Of a DNA stretch of 20,576 nt, positions 1-7,204 are shown one piece after another. The notes below the pieces were generated by a model. The model did not search any database, was not told the DNA's origin, and saw only the letters and a program-made list of their open reading frames with translations. Both the position numbers and the translations under genes were made by a program. This stretch comes from Victivallaceae bacterium (GTDB lineage: Bacteria > Verrucomicrobiota > Lentisphaeria > Victivallales > Victivallaceae). Within the stretch, counting starts at the first letter, position 1, and every line of letters starts with the position of its first letter. Location of the stretch: NCBI GenBank assembly GCA_016292515.1, contig JAEDIJ010000036.1, positions 1-20,576 of the forward strand. Reading direction: 5' to 3'.

Positions 1-50
1 GCCGATGCGATGCATCGGCGCATTCAGGGGTACGGGGGCAGAGCCCCCGA
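1..50. repeat. Two short perfect hairpins downstream of nnr
   Basis: Two perfect inverted repeats follow the nnr stop when read on the minus strand. The nearer one pairs 33-39 with 43-49 (CGGGGGC / GCCCCCG, 3-nt loop). The farther one pairs 1-8 with 12-19 (GCCGATGC / GCATCGGC, 3-nt loop). Neither has a T-run after it in the minus direction, so they are not classical rho-independent terminators. They could still end the long minus-strand operon, protect its mRNA 3' end, or belong to a dispersed repeat family. Confidence 0.5.
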
Positions 51-56
51 CCAAGT

Positions 57-80
57 ACTTAAAACTTATAACTTAAAACT
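57..80. repeat. 10-bp direct repeat at the 3' end of nnr
   Basis: The ten bases ACTTAAAACT occur at 57-66 and again at 71-80, separated by TATA (period 14). The unit is AT-rich, unlike the GC-rich coding sequence around it, and it supplies the nnr stop codon and the last few codons. It looks like intergenic-type sequence into which the reading frame has run. Confidence 0.6.
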
Positions 81-1528
81 GGATACATACTGATGCCGTG
101 ACGGCGCACGGCGTCAAACGCTTCGCCGAAAAGGAGGGGGAGATCGTCGGCGATCAAGCCGGAAGGGACGATTTCTCCGCACCGTCCGTGGAGGAAAGCG
201 CCGAGTTTCGCCGCAGTAAAGGGGGATAATTTTCGGGAGAGGAGCGCGCCGATCAATCCGGCAAGGACGTCGCCGCTTCCCGCCGTCGCCAGAGTCGGCG
301 AACCGGAAGTGTTGCGGGAAATTTCACCCTGCGGTGTCGCAACGAGCGTTCCCGCTCCCTTCAACAAAACGACGGCGTGAAGTTTCTTTGCAAGTTCAAG
401 CGCAAGTTCGCATCGCGGAAGCGTTTCCGTGATGCCGAATGCCGTTGCAAGCCGCTTCGCCTCGCCGGGGTGCGGCGTCAGGATGACGTTTTCCCTTTTT
501 TTCCACACCTCGGGATGACGGGCAAGGAGATTGAGCGCATCGGCGTCGAGTAAAAGCGTACCGGGGAAATCCAACGCGCACTGCAACATTTCAACGCTTT
601 GCTCGCCCCAACCGCAACCGGCGACCAGCACATCGTGTCCGGCAAAAAGTTCTTTCAACGCCGATGCACCGGAAATGGAACGCACCAGCAACGCCGCAGG
701 AATTTCATAGATCTCCGCCTGCGACGCGAGCGTCACATAGCCCGCATCGCCGCGCAATGCCGCCGTCGCCGCGAGACGTCCCGCGCCGGGATAACGGCAA
801 CTACCGCAGGCAACCAATACCGAACCGCAACTTTTTTTATGCTCGTCGAAATCGCGGCGCGGCAAATCGCGCGCGGCTTCGGCGACGGTATACAAATCAA
901 TTCCCTGCCCGATCTGCGGGAAACCGAGGTCGGCAAAATGGAGGATACCGCTCAAACGCTCTCCGTCGTTCAGAAAAAGTCCCGTCTTGGGGATCCCGAA
1001 TGTCAGCGTCCACGTTGCGGCAACCGCCCCGGTTTCTGCCGCGATCCCCGTATCGGCGTCGATGCCGCTCGGAAGATCGAGCGACAACACGGCAAGGCGG
1101 GAAGCGTTGACGAAATTGATCCACTGGTCGAGCGGCGCGCGCACCGTTTCCCCGTGAAAACCGATCCCTAAAATCGCATCGACGACGAGGTCGCCCGGCA
1201 AAAGGTCGCCTTGACGCAACGTTTCGCGCACTTCAAAATCAAAAGAACTGCCGAATTCCCGCAAGGCGGCGGCGGCTTCGCCGCGATAAGATGCTTTTTC
1301 CTGCGCCGCAAAAACTTTGACGCGGGGGAAGTCCACTTGCGCCGCCGCGACAAAGGCGTCGCCCGCATTGTTGCCGTTTCCGGCGAGAAAGACGATGCGC
1401 GAAAAACGCGGGGCAAGTGTTTCCAGCTCGCGCGCGACGCTCGCGCCCGCGCGCTTCATCAGAGTATAGCCGTCGACGCCGGAAGCTGCTTCCGCCTGAC
1501 GGATCACCGCACGGTCGGCACTTTTCAT
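59..1528 (-). CDS. nnr: Bifunctional NAD(P)H-hydrate epimerase / ADP-dependent NAD(P)H-hydrate dehydratase
   Basis: This 489-aa protein repairs damaged nicotinamide cofactors. The N-terminal half (about 1-210) is the YjeF_N/NnrE epimerase, with the glycine/asparagine loop NGNNAGD at 51-57 (the family usually has NGGDG, here NAGDA), DAILGIG and LDLPSGIDADTG. The C-terminal half (about 225-489) is the ribokinase-like NnrD dehydratase, which uses ADP/ATP to convert S-NAD(P)HX back to NAD(P)H. It shows TPHPGE, LLKGAGT and GSGDVLAG with the expected catalytic Asp at about 420. Length matches the fused family. The ATG lies 3 nt after the lspA stop without a strong Shine-Dalgarno, so translation is probably coupled. 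It is the last gene of the minus-strand operon. The final residues and stop codon lie in a low-complexity repeat (57-80). Confidence 0.95.
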   Translation of the reverse strand: MKSADRAVIRQAEAASGVDGYTLMKRAGASVARELETLAPRFSRIVFLAGNGNNAGDAFVAAAQVDFPRVKVFAAQEKASYRGEAAAALREFGSSFDFEVRETLRQGDLLPGDLVVDAILGIGFHGETVRAPLDQWINFVNASRLAVLSLDLPSGIDADTGIAAETGAVAATWTLTFGIPKTGLFLNDGERLSGILHFADLGFPQIGQGIDLYTVAEAARDLPRRDFDEHKKSCGSVLVACGSCRYPGAGRLAATAALRGDAGYVTLASQAEIYEIPAALLVRSISGASALKELFAGHDVLVAGCGWGEQSVEMLQCALDFPGTLLLDADALNLLARHPEVWKKRENVILTPHPGEAKRLATAFGITETLPRCELALELAKKLHAVVLLKGAGTLVATPQGEISRNTSGSPTLATAGSGDVLAGLIGALLSRKLSPFTAAKLGAFLHGRCGEIVPSGLIADDLPLLFGEAFDAVRRHGISMYPVLSYKF

Positions 1529-1531
1529 CGC

Positions 1532-2050
1532 CTACTTTTCCCGCGGTGCTTTCCGGCAGAAGCCGGAAATAAGGTAGATACCGACGCCGCAGCAGATCGC
1601 GATATCGGCGACATTGAAAACAGGATAGTAATAACTGTCGAAATAGTGAAAACTCAAAAAGTCGATGACCGCGCCGCGCCAGAGCCGGTCGATCGAATTG
1701 CCGATGATGCCGGAAAGGATTAGAAACATCGCGAAATAGCGTTCCGGACATTCCTCGGTCAAAGCGCGGAAAAAATAACAGATCGCGACCGCGACGAGGA
1801 TGCCGATGCCGAGCAGGAGATAGCCGTGTCCGGCAAGGATGCTCCAAGCGGCACCGGTGTTGCCGACAAGCGTCAGATCGAACCAGCCGGGAATGACCGT
1901 GATCCGCTCTCCGGGAAGGAGAGTCCGGGTGAAATACAACTTGGTCGCGACGTCGCAAAAGAGCATCGCCGCGCCGACGATGAGCGCGGCAATAAAAACT
2001 CTTTTTTCCCGGCTTTCACCGGCGGTGAGGCGGGCGAAGCACTTCATCAT
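1532..2050 (-). CDS. lspA: Lipoprotein signal peptidase (signal peptidase II)
   Basis: This 172-aa inner-membrane aspartyl protease cleaves signal peptides of diacylglyceryl-modified prolipoproteins. Four membrane segments are visible (about 17-35, 64-92, 103-122, 144-163). Family signatures are present: DVATK near 33-37, GNTGAAWS at 63-70, NSIDR at 118-122 followed by the catalytic Asp at 130 (VIDF), and FNVAD with the second catalytic Asp at 149. Length is normal. The start codon overlaps the stop of the upstream DksA-like gene by one base (TGATG) and there is no clear Shine-Dalgarno, which fits translational coupling. A second Met codon follows immediately and could also be used. Its presence implies an outer membrane or lipoprotein-bearing cell envelope. 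Confidence 0.96.
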   Translation of the reverse strand: MMKCFARLTAGESREKRVFIAALIVGAAMLFCDVATKLYFTRTLLPGERITVIPGWFDLTLVGNTGAAWSILAGHGYLLLGIGILVAVAICYFFRALTEECPERYFAMFLILSGIIGNSIDRLWRGAVIDFLSFHYFDSYYYPVFNVADIAICCGVGIYLISGFCRKAPREK

Positions 2051-2574
2051 CAGAAGTTATTTTCCGCCTCGTGACGGCTCTTGCACTTGACGCAGTAGAT
2101 CGCGTAGGGACGCACTTGAAGCCGTCCCTCCGGGATCGGCTCGCCGCAATCCTGACACTTGCCGTACTCGCCGTGCGCCAACCGATCCAAAGCGTCTTCG
2201 ATCAACTTCAAGACGTCGCCCTCCTCGGAAAGCATCCGCAACTCCATTTCGTGACGGGAATTGTCGCTTGAAATATCCGCCATATGGGTCGGAACGCCGC
2301 GCTTGTCCGCATTGGAGCAATCGAGCGCGTCGGCGGCGTGGGCATTAAACTGCGATTTGACCATATCAAGACACTGCATCAGGGCATTGTAATGCTCGAG
2401 ATCCTTGCCCTCGAAGTGCAATTTCTTTGCCCGGCTTTGCGCCTTGACGGATGATTTCGGCGCGCTTTTTTTGGCGGGAGCCGATTTCGCAACCGTTTTT
2501 TTCGGGGCTTTCGCCGGACTTTTTTTCGCCGGTTCTTCGGGCTTTTCAGCCTTTTGCGTCGTTTTGCCAGCCAT
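2050..2574 (-). CDS. TraR/DksA-family C4 zinc-finger protein with lysine/alanine/proline-rich N-terminal tail
   Basis: This 174-aa protein belongs to the TraR/DksA family, whose members insert a coiled coil into the RNA polymerase secondary channel and modulate initiation. Residues 1-51 are a low-complexity basic tail rich in Lys, Ala, Pro and Ser, like a histone H1 C-terminal tail. Residues about 55-135 form the helical coiled-coil part, with the turn segment HMADISSDN near 97-105 where DksA carries its acidic tip. The zinc finger has four cysteines at 140, 143, 161 and 164. E. coli DksA is 151 aa and lacks such a tail. The start overlaps the rpoZ stop (TAATG) and the stop overlaps the lspA start (TGATG). 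The family is certain. Whether it acts as a true DksA, and whether it responds to ppGpp, cannot be told from sequence. Confidence 0.92.
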   Translation of the reverse strand: MAGKTTQKAEKPEEPAKKSPAKAPKKTVAKSAPAKKSAPKSSVKAQSRAKKLHFEGKDLEHYNALMQCLDMVKSQFNAHAADALDCSNADKRGVPTHMADISSDNSRHEMELRMLSEEGDVLKLIEDALDRLAHGEYGKCQDCGEPIPEGRLQVRPYAIYCVKCKSRHEAENNF

Positions 2575-2810
2575 TATAAGGAGACCTCTTTGGTGCTTTC
2601 TTCAGCGGGGGCTTCGGCGGCGCCGAACTCATAGCTCAACAGCCCTTCGGCGATTTCCAGCAACGCGACGTCGAGGAAGTTCTTGCTGTCGCATTTGATC
2701 ATCGGGCGGCCGCCGAGCGCGAGCTGTTTGGCGCGGCGGCTGGCGACGATGGTCAGCACCTGGGGATCGGAAATGGCCTTGCGGGCACGGCTCAAATATT
2801 CGTTGTTCAT
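2574..2810 (-). CDS. rpoZ: DNA-directed RNA polymerase omega subunit
   Basis: This 78-aa protein is the small RNA polymerase subunit that binds beta' and helps assembly; in proteobacteria it forms part of a ppGpp site. Seen in the sequence are the N-terminal YLSRAR segment, the conserved ASRRAKQLALGGRP block (about residues 23-36) and ALLEIAEG near 49-56, followed by an acidic C-terminal tail. I chose ATG at 2810: an AGAGGAG Shine-Dalgarno lies 7 nt upstream of it. A TTG one codon earlier would sit only 4 nt from that site. The gene follows the acyl-CoA dehydrogenase by 14 nt and overlaps the next gene by one base. Omega is often encoded beside gmk or spoT; here it sits in an ETF operon. Confidence 0.93.
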   Translation of the reverse strand: MNNEYLSRARKAISDPQVLTIVASRRAKQLALGGRPMIKCDSKNFLDVALLEIAEGLLSYEFGAAEAPAEESTKEVSL

Positions 2811-2824
2811 CAAAAATCTCCTCT

Positions 2825-4537
2825 CTAATAACCGATAATTTCACTACGGTTTTGAATCAACGCGGTATCTCCGGAAACGACGCGCGCATATCGTGCGCCG
2901 AAATCGTATTCCGCATCCAGCACATAACGGACGGCGATCGCGCGGCGGCCGGCGTCTTTGGCGGCGTCGCGCAACAGAAGAAGCGAAACGAAAATCATCG
3001 TTTCCATCTCGACGAGCGCGCGCGCCACGAGATCGTGGTATTCGGAATCCTTGCGCTCGGCGACGAAACGAACCGCTTCCAATTGTTTGGCGTGCATCGC
3101 CATCACCTTGTCGCGGTAGATTTTGAGATCGTCGGGAAGTTCGATCGCGGCAAGTTCGCCGATGCGCTTGTCGAGGTCGCGCTGCATCACGCCGCCGATC
3201 GCGGCAACGACCTGCAACTGGGTCGTGCCCTCGTAGATGTTGGTGATGCGGGCGTCGCGGTAATAACGCTCGGCTTCAAAGTCGCGCATATACCCCGTGC
3301 CGCCGTGCACCTGGATCGCATCGTAGGCGACCTGATTGGCACTTTCGGTGGCGAGTGCCTTGCACATCGGCGTCAAAAGCGCCGCAAGTTTGGTGTAATA
3401 CTTCTGCGCGGCGCGGTCTTCCTCCGCCGGAATGCCGTTTTCGCAGAGGTGACCGTAAGTACTGCGCAGATCGACGACGCGGGTCGTTTCGTACAGGAGA
3501 GCGCGCGCCGCCGTGACCTTGACTTTCATCGCCGAAAGCATCGAGTAGATCGCCGGGAACTGGTCGATCGACTTTTTGAACTGCTCGCGTTCAGCGGCGT
3601 ATTTGCGCGCCGCGCGGAACGCGGCTTCCGCGATGCCGACCGCCTGCGCGCTGATCGCGACGCGGGCGCCATTCATCAAACTCATCACATAGCGGATCAA
3701 CCCCAAGCGGCGTTTGCCGCAGAGCTGCGCGGGCACGTCGTTGAACTGCAATTCGCAGGTCGCGACGCCGTGGATGCCGAGTTTGTCCTCGATGCGGCGC
3801 ACGACCAGTTGCGGGCACTTTTCGCAGATGAACATTGAAAGCCCGCGGCCGTCCGTCGTCCCCTCCTCACTGCGGGCGAGCACGAGATGCACCTGGGCGC
3901 AACCGTTGGTGATGAAGCGTTTCATCCCGTTGAGGTACCACTGGCCGTTTTCATCCTGCCACGCGCGCAGACGCACCGACTGCAAGTCGCTGCCGAAATC
4001 CGGCTCGGTCAAGTCCATCGCGCCGTCGAGCAATCCCTTGGCGAAATCGGGCAGATATTTTTCTTTCTGCTCGTCGTTGCCGAAAAGGTTGATCGTTTCC
4101 GCGATGTCCTGCAAGCCGAAAATGTTCTGCAAAGAAGCGTCGGCGCGGGAAACCATTTCCGTCATCATCGTGTAGACGGTCACCGGGAAATTCAGACCGC
4201 CGAACTTGTGGGGAAGCATCACGCCCATCACGCCCGCTTTGGTGAGATCTTCGAGATTCTGCAACGTATAGGGGTGATAGGTCACTTTGCCGTCGGCAAA
4301 CTGCGCGCCCGTCTTGTCGACGACGTCGGCGCGCGGGGCGATGTTGTCCCCGGCGATGCCGCCGACGACTTCGAGCGCGCGGCGGTAGTTGTCGAGCGCG
4401 TCGGCGAAATCGCGCGGCGCGGTGTCGAACGTTTCGGCAAATTTGAAATCATCCTCGATCATCCGGCAAATCGGAGAAAGATCCAGATTTTCCAGCGTGA
4501 ATTTGAGATCGGCATTATCGGTAAAAAAGTTCGCCAT
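2825..4537 (-). CDS. Acyl-CoA dehydrogenase with long C-terminal extension
   Basis: This 570-aa FAD flavoenzyme oxidises acyl-CoA to trans-2-enoyl-CoA and passes electrons to ETF, whose genes lie directly upstream. The N-terminal helical domain, the middle beta domain (AMDLTEPDFGSDL, FITNGCAQV) and the C-terminal helical domain (VHGGTGYMRDFEAERYYRD) are recognisable. The catalytic base is the Glu in NIYEGTTQ, at about residue 436. About 130 residues follow that motif, making the protein much longer than the 380-aa short-chain or butyryl-CoA dehydrogenases. It resembles the roughly 590-aa bacterial enzymes with an extra C-terminal helical domain. AGGGAG lies 6 nt upstream of the ATG, and the gap to etfA is 12 nt. 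Chain-length preference cannot be read from the sequence. Confidence 0.93.
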   Translation of the reverse strand: MANFFTDNADLKFTLENLDLSPICRMIEDDFKFAETFDTAPRDFADALDNYRRALEVVGGIAGDNIAPRADVVDKTGAQFADGKVTYHPYTLQNLEDLTKAGVMGVMLPHKFGGLNFPVTVYTMMTEMVSRADASLQNIFGLQDIAETINLFGNDEQKEKYLPDFAKGLLDGAMDLTEPDFGSDLQSVRLRAWQDENGQWYLNGMKRFITNGCAQVHLVLARSEEGTTDGRGLSMFICEKCPQLVVRRIEDKLGIHGVATCELQFNDVPAQLCGKRRLGLIRYVMSLMNGARVAISAQAVGIAEAAFRAARKYAAEREQFKKSIDQFPAIYSMLSAMKVKVTAARALLYETTRVVDLRSTYGHLCENGIPAEEDRAAQKYYTKLAALLTPMCKALATESANQVAYDAIQVHGGTGYMRDFEAERYYRDARITNIYEGTTQLQVVAAIGGVMQRDLDKRIGELAAIELPDDLKIYRDKVMAMHAKQLEAVRFVAERKDSEYHDLVARALVEMETMIFVSLLLLRDAAKDAGRRAIAVRYVLDAEYDFGARYARVVSGDTALIQNRSEIIGY

Positions 4538-4549
4538 GATCCGCTCCCT

Positions 4550-5572
4550 TTAATGTTTTGCCTTGAAAGCCTTGATCATCGCGGGGATGACCGTGTTGAG
4601 ATCGCCGACGATCCCGTAGTCGGCACAGCAGAAAATCGGCGCGCCGGGATCGGTGTTGATCGCGATCACTTTTTTGGAATCCGTCATTCCGGCGCGATGC
4701 TGGATCGCTCCGGAAATACCGCAGGCGATATAGAGGCGCGGACGCACCGTCACCCCGGTCTGACCGATCTGGTAGTCGTGACTGATCCATCCGGCGTCGA
4801 CCGCGGCGCGGCTGGCGCCGACTTCGCCGCCGAGCGCGTCGGCAAGGTCGCGGATCAGTTTGAAATTCTCCTTGGAACCGACGCCGTAACCTCCGGCGAC
4901 GATGATCTGCGCCGATTGCAGATCGACTTCCTTGTCGGCGCGGATGCGCTCGAGCACCTTGACGACGGTGTCGGTCGCATCCAGCTCGACCGCGATGCGT
5001 TCGATCTCGCCCTGACGGTCGAAATCGGGTTCGGAAAGTTTCATCACGCCGGGGCGCACCGTCACCATCTGGGGATCGTCCCACGTGTTGACGATCGTCG
5101 CGATGATGTTGCCGCCGAAAGCGGGACGGATCTGCATCAGTTTGTCGGTGTAGCTCTTGTTGTTTTTCTTGTCTTCGAAATCATCGATTTTGAGATCGGT
5201 GCAGTCGGCGGTCAGCCCCGCGCGCTTCTCGGAAGCGATGCGGGGAGCCAGTTCCCGCCCTTTGAGCGTCGCGCCGAAAAGCAGGATATTGGGATGACGC
5301 TCCAAAATGAGCTTCATGATGACGCGGGCAAAGGGCAGCACGGTGAAAGGCTCCAAACGGGGATCCTCCGCGAGCAACACTTTGTCGCAGCCGTAGGCGA
5401 AAAGTTGCGGCGCGACCTTGGCGACGTCGTTGCCCAAAAGCAACGCCTCGACCTTGACCTGCAAACGGTCGGCGAGTTCGCGCGCTTTGGAGATCAACTC
5501 TAAACTGACGTTGGCGACGACGCCGGCTTCCTGCTCGACGAAGACCCAGACATTTCCTCTTGTTTGCGACAT
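4550..5572 (-). CDS. etfA: Electron transfer flavoprotein subunit alpha
   Basis: This 340-aa subunit carries the dehydrogenase-facing FAD of the ETF heterodimer. The N-terminal half is the Rossmann-like domain (VWVFVEQ, LLFGATLKGRELAPR). The C-terminal FAD domain shows all expected blocks: GGYGVGS near 228-233, SRAAVDAG 254-261, QIGQTG 268-273, GISGAIQH 285-292 and NTDPGAPIF 306-314. Length is normal (no N-terminal ferredoxin domain). It starts 4 nt after the etfB stop. Only a weak GGGG sits upstream, inside the etfB end, so translation is likely coupled to etfB. It acts with EtfB to take electrons from the acyl-CoA dehydrogenase encoded next. Confidence 0.97.
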   Translation of the reverse strand: MSQTRGNVWVFVEQEAGVVANVSLELISKARELADRLQVKVEALLLGNDVAKVAPQLFAYGCDKVLLAEDPRLEPFTVLPFARVIMKLILERHPNILLFGATLKGRELAPRIASEKRAGLTADCTDLKIDDFEDKKNNKSYTDKLMQIRPAFGGNIIATIVNTWDDPQMVTVRPGVMKLSEPDFDRQGEIERIAVELDATDTVVKVLERIRADKEVDLQSAQIIVAGGYGVGSKENFKLIRDLADALGGEVGASRAAVDAGWISHDYQIGQTGVTVRPRLYIACGISGAIQHRAGMTDSKKVIAINTDPGAPIFCCADYGIVGDLNTVIPAMIKAFKAKH

Positions 5573-5576
5573 AATT

Positions 5577-6452
5577 CTACCCCAATGTGTGGTCGGAAAT
5601 CAATTCGTGGATCAGAAGCGAGATGCCCTCGTCGGTCGGGGGGATCTGCTTGACTTCACCCGCGGTCAGCACGACGCTCATCACCTGCTTGACCTTGGTC
5701 GGCGACCCGGGGAAGCCAATGCGGTCGGGCTCGGCGTTGATGCTCGCGGCGTTGCGCTCCTCGATGAGAAGCGACTGAGCGGCGAGTTTTTCCGCCTCGG
5801 CGTCCGCCGTTTCGGGGAAAAGTTTGACCAGTTCGCTTTTGACGGCGGCGCGTTTGTATTTCATCATCCGCTTGACGTTGACCGGGCGCGGCTCGTTGGC
5901 GTCAACGACCGTGAGCAACGCGGGCAACGGCGAAGAAAGCACTTCATAGCCGCCCTCGATCGACCGGCGGACGGTGATCGAAGACGAAGTAAGTTCGCGC
6001 ACCTCTTCGACGTAGCAAAGCTGCGGCCACTTCAATTTTTCCGAGATCTGCGGTCCCACCTGCGCGGTGTCGCCGTCGATCGCCTGCCGTCCGCAGAGGA
6101 CGAGATCGACATCGCCGACCGCCTTGACGCAGCAGGAAAGCGTATAACTTGTCGCCAGCGTGTCGGCTCCGGCGAGCGCGCGGTCGGTGATCAAAACCGC
6201 CTTGTCCGCACCGCGGTAGAGCGACTGACGGAGCACTTCCGCCGCCGCCGGCATACCCATCGTGGCGACGATGATCTCCGCGCCGTAGCGTTCCTTCAAC
6301 TGCAACGCCAGTTCCAGCGCGTTGAGGTCTTCGGGGTTGAAAATTGCCGGCAGAGCCGCCCGGTTGACGGTGCCTTCCGGAGTCATCGCATCGCCGGAAA
6401 TGTTTTGCGTATCCGGCACCTGCTTGACGAAAACGAGAATCCGCTGACTCAC
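5577..6452 (-). CDS. etfB: Electron transfer flavoprotein subunit beta, anaerobic/FixA-like type
   Basis: This 291-aa ETF beta subunit opens with RILVFVKQVPDT and has NPEDLNALELALQLK near 39-53. The nucleotide-binding segment reads GRQAIDGDTAQVG (121-133). Mitochondrial-type ETF beta has a DDDxNQTGQ-like version there, while ETFs of anaerobes and FixA proteins have the version seen here. A GSPTKV segment at 249-254 is also typical of the anaerobic type. It is longer than the about 250-aa canonical subunit. The start is GTG with a near-perfect AGGAGG 7 nt upstream. It is the first gene after the promoter at 6554-6582. Whether this ETF is electron-bifurcating or a simple carrier is not settled by the sequence. 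Confidence 0.96.
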   Translation of the reverse strand: MSQRILVFVKQVPDTQNISGDAMTPEGTVNRAALPAIFNPEDLNALELALQLKERYGAEIIVATMGMPAAAEVLRQSLYRGADKAVLITDRALAGADTLATSYTLSCCVKAVGDVDLVLCGRQAIDGDTAQVGPQISEKLKWPQLCYVEEVRELTSSSITVRRSIEGGYEVLSSPLPALLTVVDANEPRPVNVKRMMKYKRAAVKSELVKLFPETADAEAEKLAAQSLLIEERNAASINAEPDRIGFPGSPTKVKQVMSVVLTAGEVKQIPPTDEGISLLIHELISDHTLG

Positions 6453-6519
6453 TCTTTCGCCTCCTTTTTCCTATTTGTTGAAAAAATCAATTCGTTTCCA
6501 ATTCGATCATTGCGCGTTT

Positions 6520-6543
6520 AAAAAAAAAGCACAATTTCGCTTT
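6520..6543 (-). other. etfB leader segment with T9 tract
   Basis: The roughly 95-nt untranslated leader of etfB contains a 5-bp inverted repeat (6526-6530 with 6539-6543) followed, in the direction of transcription, by nine T residues (6528-6520). The hairpin is weak and lies only a few bases after the predicted start site, so a true terminator is unlikely. Further down, the heptamer CAATTCG occurs twice, 11 bases apart (6488-6494 and 6499-6505). No riboswitch class was recognised. Confidence 0.35.
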
Positions 6544-6553
6544 ACATCACAAT

Positions 6554-6582
6554 AATATAGCATGGAAAGAAGCGGAAAGCAA
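6554..6582 (-). promoter_or_regulatory. Sigma70-type promoter of the etfBA operon
   Basis: On the minus strand, TTGCTT (6582-6577) and TATATT (6559-6554) are separated by exactly 17 bp, with an extended -10 TGC directly before TATATT. Transcription would start near 6547, giving a leader of about 95 nt. The -35 box lies only 8 nt after the coaB stop codon, so the BI-1-coaB pair and the etf operon can be transcribed separately or by read-through. Confidence 0.75.
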
Positions 6583-6589
6583 ATAATCG

Positions 6590-7204
6590 TTACAAAATCG
6601 CGTCGAGCATCTGCCGGGCGATCTCCGTCTTGGGGGCGGGGCCGAGTTCGATTTTTCCGCCGTCGCGGGAAATCAGAATGACGCGGTTGCTGTCGGTGCC
6701 GAAACCGTCGGCAAGACGGTTGGCGGCGATCCAGTCGAGATTTTTTTTCGCCAGTTTCTCCTCTGCGTAACGGAGCAAATCGCGACTTTCGGCGGCGAAG
6801 CCGACAAGTTTCTGATTTTCTTGCTTGAGTTTGCCCATTTCGGCGAGGATGTCGGTCGTGCGCTCCAAAGTCAGAGTAAACTCGCCCGGCATTTTTTTGA
6901 GTTTTTCCGCAAACGGCTGTGCCACGCGGTAATCCGCCACCGCCGCCGCCATGATCAAGACGTCGCAACGGGGAAATTCCGCCGCCACGGCATCGTACAT
7001 TTCCGCCGCGGACTCGACATCGATGCGGCGCACTTTTTCCGGCGCCGGAAGCGCGACGGGGCCTGAAATCAGGACGACTTCGTGACCGCGCCGCGCCGCG
7101 CAGTCGGCGATGGCGTAGCCCATTTTGCCGCTCGAAGCGTTGCTGAGGAAGCGGACGGGGTCGATCTTTTCCCGGGTCGGCCCCGCGGTAACGAGAATTT
7201 TCAT
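6590..7204 (-). CDS. coaB: Stand-alone phosphopantothenate-cysteine ligase
   Basis: This 204-aa protein matches only the CoaB half of the usual fused CoaBC (Dfp, about 400 aa). CoaB joins 4'-phosphopantothenate to cysteine using CTP in coenzyme A synthesis. Visible motifs are GPTREKIDPVRFLSNASSGKMG (residues 8-29, the dimerisation and nucleotide region), AAAVADYR (86-93), KLKK (101-104), TTDIL and VGFAAES (134-140). No CoaC flavoprotein decarboxylase domain is present here. The reading frame upstream is a complete, unrelated gene, so this is not a truncated fusion. The start overlaps the BI-1 stop (TGATG) with no Shine-Dalgarno. CoaC must be encoded elsewhere if the pathway is complete. Confidence 0.92.
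   Translation of the reverse strand: MKILVTAGPTREKIDPVRFLSNASSGKMGYAIADCAARRGHEVVLISGPVALPAPEKVRRIDVESAAEMYDAVAAEFPRCDVLIMAAAVADYRVAQPFAEKLKKMPGEFTLTLERTTDILAEMGKLKQENQKLVGFAAESRDLLRYAEEKLAKKNLDWIAANRLADGFGTDSNRVILISRDGGKIELGPAPKTEIARQMLDAIL

Noticed and set aside
3887..5503. A 538-codon plus-strand open frame across acd and etfA
   Set aside because: It spans the junction of two well-recognised minus-strand genes and has no ribosome binding site or family motifs; the same holds for the 503-codon minus frame at 8036-9547 inside ftsK.
6590..7204. coaB as a truncated remnant of a coaBC fusion
   Set aside because: The ligase domain is complete from its first conserved block, and the sequence directly upstream is an intact unrelated gene, with no trace of CoaC.
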